Source of the DNA: Candidatus Phocaeicola excrementigallinarum
GTDB lineage: Bacteria > Bacteroidota > Bacteroidia > Bacteroidales > Bacteroidaceae
NCBI GenBank assembly: GCA_019120125.1
Contig: DWVR01000070.1
Coordinates: 1 to 37,234 of the forward strand
Direction: 5' to 3'
DNA length: 37,234 nucleotides
Part shown: one piece after another, positions 26,526 to 35,095 of the stretch
Layout of the letters: each line of letters opens with the position of its first letter
Numbering within the stretch: the stretch's first letter is position 1
The notes under the pieces: generated by a model
Databases searched by the model: none
Seen by the model: the letters and a program-made list of their open reading frames with translations, nothing else
Told to the model about the DNA's origin: nothing
Made by a program: the position numbers and the translations under genes

Positions 26526-26593
26526 ATAAAAAGGAGGAGTCCCTTTCCTGATCCCGTAGAATACGGAACACGGAAGGGACTCCTCCTTTTTAT
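26526..26593. terminator. Bidirectional terminator between the DUF4270 gene and thrC
   Basis: A perfect 20-bp stem: 26526-26545 (ATAAAAAGGAGGAGTCCCTT) with its complement at 26574-26593. It has A-runs on the left and T-runs on the right, so it works in both directions for the two convergent transcripts. Confidence 0.9.
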
Positions 26594-26624
26594 ACCAAGC
26601 CAAAAGTCCGGTATCGGACAGGAC

Positions 26625-27929
26625 TCAAGGGATATCCAACAAATACCCCTTGAACGAAGCGAAATCCTTGCCCAACTGAATGCTCTGTTTGGTACCTCTC
26701 ATAAACGCCTGAAGCTTTTCGGGTATCTTCACTTCCGCACCGATGATGTCTTCCACCGTCTGAAGGAACTTGGCCGGATGGGCTGTTTCCAAGAATACTC
26801 CGGTTTCTCCAGGCTTCAGTCCTTCCGACAATGCGCGATAACCGCATGCCCCATGAGGGTCGAGCAGATAGCCAGTCTCATCATATACCTCTCTCACGGT
26901 TTCACGTATTTGTTCATCAGTATAAGTCGCACCACTGATTTCCGCACAGATGGCTTCATGACTTCCATGATACAAGTCGAGGATACGGGCAAAATTGCTC
27001 GGATCGCCCACATCCATCGCATTGGCGATAGTCGAGACAGACGGACGGGGATTATACTGACCGGTTTTCAGATACTGATAGAAAATGTCATTCCGGTTGT
27101 TGGCCGCAATGAAACGGCTGACCGGAAGCCCCATCCGCTTGCCGAAGAGTCCGGCAGTGATATTCCCGAAATTTCCGCTCGGCACGCAGACCACCAGATT
27201 GTCTGCCTTCCCCAGCTTCTTCAGCTGCGCGTAGGCATAGAAGTAATAGAACGCCTGAGGCAGGAAACGGGCTACATTGATGGAATTGGCAGAGGTAAGC
27301 TGCATGTGCGCGTTCAGTTCCTTGTCCATAAACGCGTTCTTCACCAGTGCCTGACAATCATCGAACGTGCCGTCCACTTCGATTGCGGTGATATTCTGTC
27401 CCAGTGTCGTAAACTGCTTCTCCTGGATTTCGCTTACCTTCCCTTTCGGATAAAGTACATACACATGGATTCCGTCGACACCCAGAAAACCGTTTGCCAC
27501 CGCACTTCCCGTATCGCCCGACGTGGCCACCAATACATTCACCTGCTTCTTTCTCTCCTTACGGATGAAATAGCCCAGAAGACGGGCCATGAAACGTGCG
27601 CCCACATCCTTGAATGCCAAGGTAGGACCATGAAACAACTCCAGCGAGTAAATGTTTTCCTTCACCTTCACCGCAGGTACGTCGAAGCTCAGCGTGTCAC
27701 ATACGATTTGATCCAATGTATCAGCCGGAATGTCATCCCCGAAAAAAGCGTCGGCCACCCGACAGGCGATTTCCTGGAATGACAACCGGTCAATTTCGTC
27801 ATAAAACGATGCCGAAAGCGGTTTGATTTCATAGGGCATGAACAGTCCCTTGTCTGACGCAAGCCCTTTCACTACCGCCTCTTCCAGAGAGGCGTCGGCA
27901 GCCTGCCGGTTTGTACTATAATATTTCAT
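26625..27929 (-). CDS. thrC: Threonine synthase
   Basis: This encodes 434 residues, a PLP enzyme converting O-phosphohomoserine to threonine. The start MKYYSTNRQAADASLEEAVV is typical. The PLP lysine is Lys107 in FHGPTLAFKDVGARF; the Ser/Gly-rich phosphate-binding segments are ATSGDTGSAVANGF and PSGNFGNITAGLFGKRMGLP. It belongs to the longer ThrC subgroup with an N-terminal extension domain, as in E. coli and yeast. It is third gene of the thr operon, 15 bases after the homoserine kinase gene. Confidence 0.96.
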   Translation of the reverse strand: MKYYSTNRQAADASLEEAVVKGLASDKGLFMPYEIKPLSASFYDEIDRLSFQEIACRVADAFFGDDIPADTLDQIVCDTLSFDVPAVKVKENIYSLELFHGPTLAFKDVGARFMARLLGYFIRKERKKQVNVLVATSGDTGSAVANGFLGVDGIHVYVLYPKGKVSEIQEKQFTTLGQNITAIEVDGTFDDCQALVKNAFMDKELNAHMQLTSANSINVARFLPQAFYYFYAYAQLKKLGKADNLVVCVPSGNFGNITAGLFGKRMGLPVSRFIAANNRNDIFYQYLKTGQYNPRPSVSTIANAMDVGDPSNFARILDLYHGSHEAICAEISGATYTDEQIRETVREVYDETGYLLDPHGACGYRALSEGLKPGETGVFLETAHPAKFLQTVEDIIGAEVKIPEKLQAFMRGTKQSIQLGKDFASFKGYLLDIP

Positions 27930-27944
27930 AATTGATTGTCATTG

Positions 27945-29156
27945 TTAGATATTCATAAACAGATTCATAAACTCATCCTTTTCCAGTCTGCCATAACCAC
28001 CTTCCTGACACGACACTTCATCATACGTCTGCACCGAGTCAGGCTCGATTCCGGGATAATAGACAAGAAACGGTACCGGCTCGCTGGTATGCGTACGCAA
28101 CTCGCAGGGAGTGGGGTGGTCGGGAAGCACGGCAATGGCCACCGGTTCGTCCCAATCCTTCACCGCCTCATAGACCGGTCCCACTATACGGCGGTCGAAA
28201 TATTCGATTGTTTTCAGTTTCAAGGGCACATCTCCCTCATGGCCGGCCTCATCACTGGCTTCTACGTGCAGATACACGAAATCATCCGTTTTCAACGCCT
28301 CGACGGCAGCCCGGGCCTTCCCTTCATAGTTCGTGGTATATAGTCCTGTTGCTCCTTCCACATCTATGCAACGCAACCCTGCATAACGTCCGATTCCACG
28401 GATCAGATCGACCGCCGTAATCACCGCACCTTTCCCGACCGAAGGATATTTCTCGGCAAGCGGCTCCATCTTCGGACGATAACCGGGACTCCACGGCCAA
28501 ATGCTGTTGGCCGGGTCCTTCCCCTCCGCAATACGTTTCAGGTTGACCGGATGGCCGGCAAGCAATTCCTGCGACTTCAAGACCAGCGCATTCAACAGAT
28601 CAGCCGTTTCCTGCGCCTCATGGCAAAGGGCCTTCACCATATTCGGACGGAAAGGCTGCAATGGAATATCGTGCGGCGGTACACAGGCCAGACGCTTGTC
28701 GCCCCCTTTCACCACCAGCAAATGACGGTATTGCACGCCCGTATAAAAATGAATACGGTCAGAGCCCAATTTTTCATCCAGGCATTTAATCAATTGGTCC
28801 GCTTCTTCCGTCGTGATATGTCCTGCCGAATGATTCTTGAGCATTTCCCCTTCCACACATACGATGTTGCAGCGCATGGCCATATCGCCAGGTTTCAGTT
28901 CAACACCGATGCTAGCGGCTTCAAGCACCCCTCTACCCTCGTACACCTTCGGGAGGTCATATCCCATCACCGACATGTTGGCCACCTCGCTTCCCGGATG
29001 AAAACCGTCGGCCACCGTCTTCAGTATGCCTGTCCGCCCCATCCGGGCCAGCCGGTCCATATTGGGTGTCTCCGCATATTGCAGCAAGGTCTTGTTCCCC
29101 AGCTCAGGTACGGCCCAGTCCGCCATACCGTCGCCCAAAATAATCAGATGTTTCAT
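27945..29156 (-). CDS. ApgM-type phosphoglycerate-mutase-like protein, probable homoserine kinase
   Basis: This encodes 403 residues of the alkaline-phosphatase/iPGM superfamily (ApgM subgroup). Metal ligands are visible: LGDGMAD (Asp9), HPGSEVAN (Ser56), ASDEAGHEGD and LPDHPTP. Annotation pipelines call it phosphoglycerate mutase. It lies between thrA and thrC, 4 bases after thrA, and no GHMP-type thrB is present, so it most likely phosphorylates homoserine. Genetic work in Bacteroides thetaiotaomicron and other bacteria supports that role for this family. The assignment is therefore context plus family knowledge; the sequence alone would not tell mutase from kinase. Confidence 0.85.
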   Translation of the reverse strand: MKHLIILGDGMADWAVPELGNKTLLQYAETPNMDRLARMGRTGILKTVADGFHPGSEVANMSVMGYDLPKVYEGRGVLEAASIGVELKPGDMAMRCNIVCVEGEMLKNHSAGHITTEEADQLIKCLDEKLGSDRIHFYTGVQYRHLLVVKGGDKRLACVPPHDIPLQPFRPNMVKALCHEAQETADLLNALVLKSQELLAGHPVNLKRIAEGKDPANSIWPWSPGYRPKMEPLAEKYPSVGKGAVITAVDLIRGIGRYAGLRCIDVEGATGLYTTNYEGKARAAVEALKTDDFVYLHVEASDEAGHEGDVPLKLKTIEYFDRRIVGPVYEAVKDWDEPVAIAVLPDHPTPCELRTHTSEPVPFLVYYPGIEPDSVQTYDEVSCQEGGYGRLEKDEFMNLFMNI

Positions 29157-29160
29157 AACC

Positions 29161-31593
29161 TTAAATGTTGGCGATGCTCATGATGTCGGCAAACACACCG
29201 GCGGCAGTCACGCTTGCGCCCGCGCCATAGCCTTGAATCAGCATCGGATATTCATTGTATCGTTCAGTTGTAAGCAGAATGATGTTGTTGCTTCCTTCCA
29301 GATTATAGAAAGGATGACGGCTGTCTACCTCCACCAGCGAAACCGTGCCTTTCCCGTCCTCCAGACGTGCGACGAAACGCCAGCGTTTTCCTTCAGCCTC
29401 CAGTTTCCTGCGGCGCGCCTCGAAGTCCGTATCCAGTCGGGTGATATTTCTCCAGAAATCATCCAGCGAACCTTCAAAGTAGGTGTCAGGTATAAAGAGA
29501 TGCTTCTCCACATCTTCCTGATCCAGACGATACCCGGCCTCACGGGCCAGAATCACCAGTTTGCGTATCACGTCTTTCCCGCTCAGGTCAATGCGCGGGT
29601 CCGGCTCGGAATAACCTTCCTCCATGGCCTTGCGGATTGTCGCGCTCAGCGGCATGTCTGCACTGAGTGTATTGAAAATATAGTTCAGAGTCCCGCTCAC
29701 CACAGCCTCGATTTTCAGAATCTTGTCACCGCTGTTTATCAGGTCGTTGATGGTATTGATGACCGGAAGTCCGGCACCCACATTCGTTTCAAACAAAAAC
29801 TTCACCCCCCTCTGACGGGCTATATGTTTCAGTTCGGCATAGATGTCATACTCCGACGAAGCAGCCACCTTGTTGGCCGCCACCACCGAAATGTTATGAC
29901 TGAGGAAATCCTTATACAAACCGGCAATGTCCTCACTCGCCGTACAGTCCACAAATACCGAATTGAAGATGTTCATGCCGATAATCTCGTCGTGAAGCAC
30001 CTGGGGGGAAGAAGGCATACCTTTCTCCTCCAGCTCCTGACGGAAATTGTCCAGGTCGATGCCCGACCGGCAGAACAAAGCCTTATGCCCGTTGGCTATG
30101 CCGACTACCTTTAGATTCAGTCCGCGCTCCTGTCTCAATTTCTCCTGTTGCCCATGAATCTGCTCCACAAGACTTCCTCCTACCGTACCGATGCCGCAGA
30201 TAAACAGATTCAGCACCTGATACTCGGACAGAAAAAACGAGTCATGAATCACATTGAGCGACTTGCGCAACGAACCGCCGTCCACCACAAACGAAATATT
30301 GGTTTCGGACGCCCCCTGTGCACAGGCAATCACATTGATTCCGTTCCGGCCCAATGTGCCGAACAGCTTTCCGGCAATGCCCGGCGTATGCTTCATGTTC
30401 TCACCCACGATAGCTATAGTCGCCAAACCGCCTTCCGCTTTCATCGGGAAGATTTCGCCCATTTCTATTTCCTTCGCAAACTCTTCGTTCAGCACTTCGC
30501 AAGCCAATGCCGCGTCTTCATTGCGCACACCGATAGAAGTGGAATTCTCCGACGAAGCCTGCGATACCAGAAACACACTGATACCATTTTTGGCCAAAGC
30601 CTTGAAGATACGGTAATTCACCCCGATCACCCCTACCATACCCAATCCTGTCATCGTAATCAGACAAGTGTCGTTGATGGAAGAAATGCCTTTAATGGCT
30701 TTCGACGAATGGTCAGCTTCCTGCTTGATAATAGTTCCTGCCGCTTCCGGATTAAACGTATTCTTGATGAGAACCGGAATGTTCTTGTGGCATACCGGAT
30801 AGATGGTAGGCGGATAGACCACCTTCGCACCGAAGTTACAAAGTTCCATCGCCTCCACATAACTCAATTCCGCAATCGGATAAGCCGTACTGATCACTCT
30901 CGGATCGGCAGTCATAAACCCGTCCACATCCGTCCATATCTCCAGTATGTCGGCATCAAGAGCCGCGGCAATGATAGAAGCCGTATAGTCCGAGCCTCCC
31001 CGTCCCAGATTAGTCACCTCGCCCGTATATTTGTCCGTGGAAATGAATCCCGGCACCAAAGCCACGTCCGGCAACTCCTTAAACGTCTCGCGGACCAGCC
31101 GGGAAGTCAGTTCCGAATCCAGAATATGCTTGTTGTGCTTTTTCTCCGTCTTGATGAAATTGCGCGAATCATACCACACGGCCCCCTCAATCAAAGTGGC
31201 TACAATGATAGACGACAGACGTTCGCCATAACTTACGATAGTGGCGGAAGTCTTCGGCGAAAGGTCACGGATAAGATAGATTCCCTGAAAGATGTCTTTC
31301 AGTTCATTCAGCAGTTCATTCACCAGATCAAGCAGCAGTTCACGCTCCCGTCCGGCAGGAATCACCGTATATACCATCTCGATATGGCGGTTGATGATTT
31401 CCTTCATGCCTTTCTCATATTCATCATTTCCCTCGGCCGCCATTTTGGAAGTACTGATCAGTTTGTCGGTAATCCCTCCCAAAGCGGACACCACTACTAT
31501 CACCTTGTCATCAATCGCTTCCACTATTTTCTTTACACTCAACATGCTGTTGACAGAACCTACGGACGTACCGCCGAATTTCAAAACTTTCAT
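29161..31593 (-). CDS. thrA: Bifunctional aspartate kinase/homoserine dehydrogenase
   Basis: This encodes 810 residues, the usual ThrA size. Aspartate kinase: KFGGTSVGS (5-13), SYGERLSS (121-128), GRGGSDYTA (198-206). Two ACT regulatory domains about 310-455 (ITMTGLGMVGVIGVNYRIF; IAIVGENMKHTPGIAGKLF), the expected site for feedback by threonine. Homoserine dehydrogenase from 461: NAD(P)-binding GIGTVG (467-472), AANKVAASSEYD, FETNVGAGLPVI. It catalyses steps 1 and 3 from aspartate to homoserine; aspartate-semialdehyde dehydrogenase (asd) is not in the window. It is first gene of the operon thrA-apgM-thrC and is preceded by a 240-base leader with an attenuator-like layout. Confidence 0.97.
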   Translation of the reverse strand: MKVLKFGGTSVGSVNSMLSVKKIVEAIDDKVIVVVSALGGITDKLISTSKMAAEGNDEYEKGMKEIINRHIEMVYTVIPAGRERELLLDLVNELLNELKDIFQGIYLIRDLSPKTSATIVSYGERLSSIIVATLIEGAVWYDSRNFIKTEKKHNKHILDSELTSRLVRETFKELPDVALVPGFISTDKYTGEVTNLGRGGSDYTASIIAAALDADILEIWTDVDGFMTADPRVISTAYPIAELSYVEAMELCNFGAKVVYPPTIYPVCHKNIPVLIKNTFNPEAAGTIIKQEADHSSKAIKGISSINDTCLITMTGLGMVGVIGVNYRIFKALAKNGISVFLVSQASSENSTSIGVRNEDAALACEVLNEEFAKEIEMGEIFPMKAEGGLATIAIVGENMKHTPGIAGKLFGTLGRNGINVIACAQGASETNISFVVDGGSLRKSLNVIHDSFFLSEYQVLNLFICGIGTVGGSLVEQIHGQQEKLRQERGLNLKVVGIANGHKALFCRSGIDLDNFRQELEEKGMPSSPQVLHDEIIGMNIFNSVFVDCTASEDIAGLYKDFLSHNISVVAANKVAASSEYDIYAELKHIARQRGVKFLFETNVGAGLPVINTINDLINSGDKILKIEAVVSGTLNYIFNTLSADMPLSATIRKAMEEGYSEPDPRIDLSGKDVIRKLVILAREAGYRLDQEDVEKHLFIPDTYFEGSLDDFWRNITRLDTDFEARRRKLEAEGKRWRFVARLEDGKGTVSLVEVDSRHPFYNLEGSNNIILLTTERYNEYPMLIQGYGAGASVTAAGVFADIMSIANI

Positions 31594-31674
31594 GTGCCTA
31601 TCTATATTTGTGCCGCCGGAAACCCACCGTTCCGCGACAGAATTAAAAAACTAATGATATTGATTATCTGATAA

Positions 31675-31697
31675 CGAAAATGTCTGCATCCGCAGAC
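31675..31697 (-). terminator. Attenuator hairpin in the thr leader
   Basis: On the minus strand GTCTGC-GGAT-GCAGAC (31697-31682), a 6-bp perfect stem with a four-base loop, is followed by ATTTTCG. It lies 35 bases after the leader ORF stop and 88 bases before thrA. The U-tract is short, so termination may be partial. CATCTGC inside the leader ORF (31763-31757) can pair with GCGGATG of this hairpin (31693-31687), which would break it. Confidence 0.5.
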
Positions 31698-31731
31698 GCG
31701 TTTCACGTAGAAGCGCACATACATACTATCC

Positions 31732-31821
31732 TTACCCCCGAGGGGTCATCCCGGTAGCAGATGTGATGAGGGACATAAGCCCCATCCCCGTCAAGATGAT
31801 ATAAAGACAGCGTTCAGTCAT
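31732..31821 (-). CDS. thrL: Putative thr operon leader peptide
   Basis: This is a 29-codon ORF starting about 15 bases downstream of the predicted transcript start. Thr is at positions 2, 11, 20, 23 and 26, and Ile at 8, 9 and 19; the segment LITSATGMT is the densest. That is 8 regulatory-type codons of 29, less extreme than in E. coli thrL but well above chance. The ORF overlaps strong hairpins (GATGGGG with CCTCATC; ACCCC with GGGGT) and is followed by a terminator-like hairpin. Together with promoter and thrA position this looks like translational attenuation. The gene name is used by analogy only. Confidence 0.55.
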   Translation of the reverse strand: MTERCLYIILTGMGLMSLITSATGMTPRG

Positions 31822-31842
31822 ATATTATTGTTTTCTCGACGG

Positions 31843-31872
31843 CAAATATAACAACATTTTTCTACAAACAAA
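31843..31872 (-). promoter_or_regulatory. Promoter of the thr operon
   Basis: On the minus strand TTTG (31872-31869) and TATATTTG (31850-31843) are separated by 18 bp, an excellent Bacteroidetes promoter. Transcription would start near 31836, giving a leader of about 240 bases before thrA. A direct repeat AAYGTTTTTCCC (31871-31882 and 31901-31912, plus strand) touches and flanks its upstream side. Confidence 0.7.
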
Positions 31873-31975
31873 TGTTTTTCCCCTGTTTTTTTGCAACAGA
31901 AACGTTTTTCCCGTATCCTCCCCCTCCATAATCCCCCAATCCTTCGGCATATGACGTTCTGAACCGGAATCAATA

Positions 31976-32027
31976 CAAAGCCACGGAGACACAGGGTGTT
32001 TGTCTTTGAGTCTGTGAAAAAGAAGAA
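31976..32027. repeat. Degenerate CACAGAG-type intergenic element
   Basis: CAAAGCCACGGAGACACAGG (from 31977) and GTCTTTGAGTCTGTG (32012-32026) have the wording of the two arms of the palindrome at 14718-14785, but pair poorly with each other. It lies just after the 3' end of the AraC gene. I read it as a decayed copy. Confidence 0.45.
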
Positions 32028-32052
32028 GGTCCGTTCTGCCGGCGTGTTGTCA

Positions 32053-32895
32053 TTACCTGTAGATTTTACAATTCCGCCAGCAGTTTTTCCTATATTCCGA
32101 TGGCGACAGATTGATTCGCTTTTGCACATACCGGCTGAAATAAGACACGGAAGAGAAATTCATCCGTTCCGCGATTTCCGTCAGCGAAAGTTCCTTCCGC
32201 CGGAGCAGACGGGTGATTTCCTGCATGGTGAAGCGTTCAATCCAGTAAGAGGCAGGCTTTCCGCTTATCCTCTTACATATTTCCGACAAATAGTGGGACG
32301 TGATGCAGAGGCGCGAAGCGTAAGATTCAAGGTCTCTGTTCCGGATGTATTCACCGTTGTACAGCAATTCTATGAAATTCCGCAACAGGGAGGTGACGCG
32401 CTCCGACACTTGCAGGTCCTTGTGACTGCGTGCGTGAATGTCGTACAGGTCAAGAATATGCGCGGTCAGCAGACTGCCCAATAATTCTTCCCGGAAAAAA
32501 TGCTTTTCTTCCTCCATACGCATACGCAGATATTGCAAGGCCGCCTCGCATATCCGGAGGTCCCGTTCGGAAAGTCTCATGACCGGATTCCGCAAGAGCG
32601 ACAGATGTCCTATGATGCCATAATTGCTACGGATAGCTATCGAAGTGACGAATGCTTCCGAGAGGTTCATCAGGATACCTTGAAAGTCATCTGACGCTGA
32701 GAAGTCTGAAGCAAACGCCGCATTGGGCAGAATCACATAATCCCCGGAAGAAATGTTATAATGGGTATCCTGGAAAGTAAACCCCATATTGCCCTTTCGG
32801 CAAAGGATATGAATCACCCTTCCCACATACCGCAAGATGTTAAGTTCCTGCCAGACATCGACAAAAACAATCCCGTCAAATTTCGTATCACCCAT
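32053..32895 (-). CDS. AraC-family transcription regulator
   Basis: This encodes 280 residues from the ATG at 32895; the upstream ATG at 32967 would add a hydrophobic, poorly conserved stretch overlapping the promoter area. Residues 1-130 form a cupin-like sensor domain (GFTFQDTHYNISSGDYVILP). Residues about 180-278 form the double helix-turn-helix of AraC/XylS proteins (LCITSHYLSEICKRISGK; LTEIAERMNFSSVSYFSRYV; a C-terminal LSPSEYRKN). It is divergent from the aldo/keto reductase and hydrolase genes, 136 bases apart, so it probably controls them. The arrangement is typical of a reductase module responding to a small organic or electrophilic compound, but the effector is unknown. Confidence 0.88.
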   Translation of the reverse strand: MGDTKFDGIVFVDVWQELNILRYVGRVIHILCRKGNMGFTFQDTHYNISSGDYVILPNAAFASDFSASDDFQGILMNLSEAFVTSIAIRSNYGIIGHLSLLRNPVMRLSERDLRICEAALQYLRMRMEEEKHFFREELLGSLLTAHILDLYDIHARSHKDLQVSERVTSLLRNFIELLYNGEYIRNRDLESYASRLCITSHYLSEICKRISGKPASYWIERFTMQEITRLLRRKELSLTEIAERMNFSSVSYFSRYVQKRINLSPSEYRKNCWRNCKIYR

Positions 32896-32997
32896 TATCC
32901 GACAATCTGAATCTGTTTGCCTGCAAAAATACTCAAAAACCACGAATAGTGAAAATATTGCCCCCAATTATATAATGACAGGACAACAGGTATGCCG

Positions 32998-33005
32998 TAA
33001 TTTTG
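32998..33005 (+). promoter_or_regulatory. -7 element for the aldo/keto reductase gene
   Basis: TAATTTTG fits TAnnTTTG, 26 bases before the ATG at 33032. The expected -33 element is poor, as is usual for an activator-dependent (AraC-controlled) promoter. Confidence 0.5.
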
Positions 33006-33031
33006 TATCAGAAACCAAAACTCATAAGAAT

Positions 33032-33881
33032 ATGAAAGATGTAAGATTGAACAATGGCGTGATGATGCCGGCCATCGGTTTCGGCGTATTTCAGATTCCT
33101 GAAAATGAAACGGAACGTACCGTAAGCGATGCCATCGAAGTGGGTTATCGGATGTTCGACACGGCAGCTTCTTATTTCAATGAGGAGCAAGTGGGCAATG
33201 CCGTCCGGCAGAGCGGCATCAAGCGCGAGGAGTTTTTCATCACCACCAAACTGTGGGTGCAGGACTATGAACAGGAGGATGCTCTCCGTGCCTTTGACAA
33301 ATCATTGAAGTTGCTCGGACTGGATTATATCGACCTCTATCTGCTTCACAAGCCATACGGCAACTATTATGCCGCATGGAGAGCCTGCGAACGGCTTTAT
33401 AAAGAAGGACTTATCCGCGCCATCGGCGTGACAAGTTTCTCCAATGAACGCCTGCAAGACCTGTTCCTGCACAATGAGGTGAAGCCTGCGGTGAACCAGC
33501 TTGAAACGCACCCGTTTTTCCAGCAGCAAGCAGCCAATACATTCTTGCAGAAAGAAGGGTATTCAACATGAGGCATGGGCGCCTTTTGCCGAAGGACAGA
33601 ATGACATTTGGAACAATCCCGTGCTGAAAGCCATTGCGGAAAAACATGGACGTACGGTAGGACAAGTCGTTCTCCGCTGGCTGAACCAGCGCAATGTGGT
33701 AGTCATTCCCAAGACGGTACACAAAGAACGGATGATTGAGAACTTCAACATCCTTGACTTTACGCTTACGGAAAAAGAGATGGATGCCATCGCCATGCTT
33801 GAAACCGGGAAAAGCCCGATTTATGACGATATGGACCTGGCAACGGTGAAAGGGATCGGATTACACAAGATTCATGAATAA
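33032..33881 (+). pseudogene. Aldo/keto reductase, broken by a single-base frameshift
   Basis: The 5' part (33032-33571) gives GVMMPAIGFGVFQIPENETE, FDTAASYFNE (catalytic Asp and Tyr), TTKLWVQDYE (Lys) and LYLLHKP (His), the full tetrad of an AKR5-like NADPH reductase. At about 33551-33559 (CAGAAAGAAGGG) the frame shifts and stops at 33571. The family sequence resumes at once in the next frame (KKGIQHEAWAPFAEG, VVIPKTVHKERMIEN, ending at 33881). One extra base, probably the G in AAAGAAG, explains it. The missing C-terminal half includes the cofactor-binding VIPKT and KERMIEN segments, so the product would be inactive. A sequencing error remains possible because both halves are otherwise clean. 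Confidence 0.85.
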
Positions 33882-33934
33882 TAATCAATGAACGTATTAA
33901 ACCAATAAGACAAATCAAAAATACCTCAAGCAAC

Positions 33935-34882
33935 ATGGAAACGAAATACATCGACATTCCCGAATGGGACAAGACATTTGCCCTCAGTGACAAAGTGACC
34001 CACAAGAAAGTCAGCTTCACCAACCGTTACGGCATCCGCTTGGTCGGCGACCTGTACATACCCAAAAACCATACAGGGAAACTGCCTGCGATAGCCGTCT
34101 GCGGTCCTTACGGGGCGGTAAAGGAACAGGCATCGGGCCTTTATGCCCAGACCCTTGCCGAACGTGGTTTCATCACTCTTGCTTTCGACCCGTCATTCAG
34201 CGGAGAAAGCGGCGGACAGCCCCGTTACATATCATCGGGGGAAATCTACACCGAGGATTACAGTGCGGCGGTAGATTTCTTCATGCTCCAGCCGGAGGCA
34301 GACAGCGAGCGTATCGGCATTCTTGGCATCTGCGGCTTCGGAGGCATCAGCATCAATGCCGCCGTGCAGGATACCCGCATCAAAGCCACCGTTTCATCCA
34401 CGATGGGAGCGTTCGATCCTTACGACAAGGAGCAGAGGTATGAAATGCGCAGACAGCTCAACGAACAGCGCACCGCCGATCTCCTTGCCGGACGGACCAA
34501 CGGACGCAGCGGCGGCGTGCCGGCAAATCTGCCCGACGATGCACCCGGCTTTATGAAAGATTACCGGGATTACTACAAGACTTCGCGCGGCTTCCACCCC
34601 CGTTCGGTGAACTCCAACGGAGGTTGGGAAAAGATAGCCGACCTGCCTTTCCTCACGTTCTCCCTGCTCGACCACGCAGACGAAATCCGTTCCGCCGTGC
34701 TTGTTGTACATGGGGAAAAAGCCTACTCGCTTCCGGCCTCACAGGAGGCTTTCGGAAAATTGAAAGGAGACAACAAAGAACTGATGATCATTCCTGATGC
34801 GAGCCATACCGACTTATACGACAGGATGGATATTATTCCGTTCGACAAAATTGAAGCGTTTTTCAGAAAATACTTGAAATAA
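33935..34882 (+). CDS. Alpha/beta hydrolase (dienelactone-hydrolase-like)
   Basis: This encodes 315 residues with no signal peptide; cytoplasmic. Features of the alpha/beta hydrolase fold: the KLPAIAVCGPYGAVKEQASG strand-turn with the oxyanion region, a DPSFSGESGG segment, the nucleophile elbow GICGFGG (Cys in the nucleophile position, as in dienelactone hydrolases), then VVHGEKAYS with an acid residue, and a final His in DASHTDLYD. Members of this YcjY-like group are often called 'alpha/beta hydrolase' or 'xylanase esterase-like' without proven substrates. It follows the reductase pseudogene by 53 bases, same strand, divergent from araC. Confidence 0.8.
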   Translation: METKYIDIPEWDKTFALSDKVTHKKVSFTNRYGIRLVGDLYIPKNHTGKLPAIAVCGPYGAVKEQASGLYAQTLAERGFITLAFDPSFSGESGGQPRYISSGEIYTEDYSAAVDFFMLQPEADSERIGILGICGFGGISINAAVQDTRIKATVSSTMGAFDPYDKEQRYEMRRQLNEQRTADLLAGRTNGRSGGVPANLPDDAPGFMKDYRDYYKTSRGFHPRSVNSNGGWEKIADLPFLTFSLLDHADEIRSAVLVVHGEKAYSLPASQEAFGKLKGDNKELMIIPDASHTDLYDRMDIIPFDKIEAFFRKYLK

Positions 34883-34899
34883 AAACAGAAGATAAACTA

Positions 34900-35095
34900 A
34901 CGTCGAGTTCGATATAACTCAAAACATAACAAGTTGCCCGTCTTTAACAAAACAAACGTCAATGCCGGGCTTCTTTTCAAAGAAGCAGTATGCGGCAATG
35001 GTGGAGAGGGAATTGGCAATGAAATAGTTGAAAAAACGATGTTTGGAATGGTCTTTAGCCAAACATGGTAAAAACTCTACAAAGTGGAATACTTT
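34900..35095 (-). mobile_element. Decayed IS remnant: transposase C-terminus and terminal repeat
   Basis: On the minus strand a frame open from at least 35095 to TGA at 34921-34919 reads AKDHSKHRFFNYFIANSLST, then IAAYCFFEKKPG, and ends QLVMF. It resembles the transposase tail at 2-109 (NLIAALGAYCFFDNKP, QLTLF). One base after the stop lies the GTTATnnCGAACTC repeat (34918-34900). No further transposase sequence is found upstream, where the frame enters the 3' end of the Tiki/ChaN-like gene (35077). The piece is too short to be active. Confidence 0.6.

Noticed and set aside
31603-31610. Plus-strand TATATTTG resembling a -7 element
   Set aside because: It points into the antisense of the thr leader, and no gene begins downstream on that strand.
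29026-31671. Two long plus-strand ORFs opposite thrA (29026-30114 and 30148-31671)
   Set aside because: Shadows of thrA; His/Arg-rich sequence with no family resemblance.
31818-32129. 103-codon ORF across the araC 3' end and the intergenic region
   Set aside because: It overlaps the conserved end of araC and the thr promoter, and has no recognisable sequence.
33545-33575. Programmed frameshift in the aldo/keto reductase
   Set aside because: A +1 shift would be required at CAGAAAGAAGGG, which lacks a stop codon or known slippery motif at the shift site; a simple one-base insertion is more likely.
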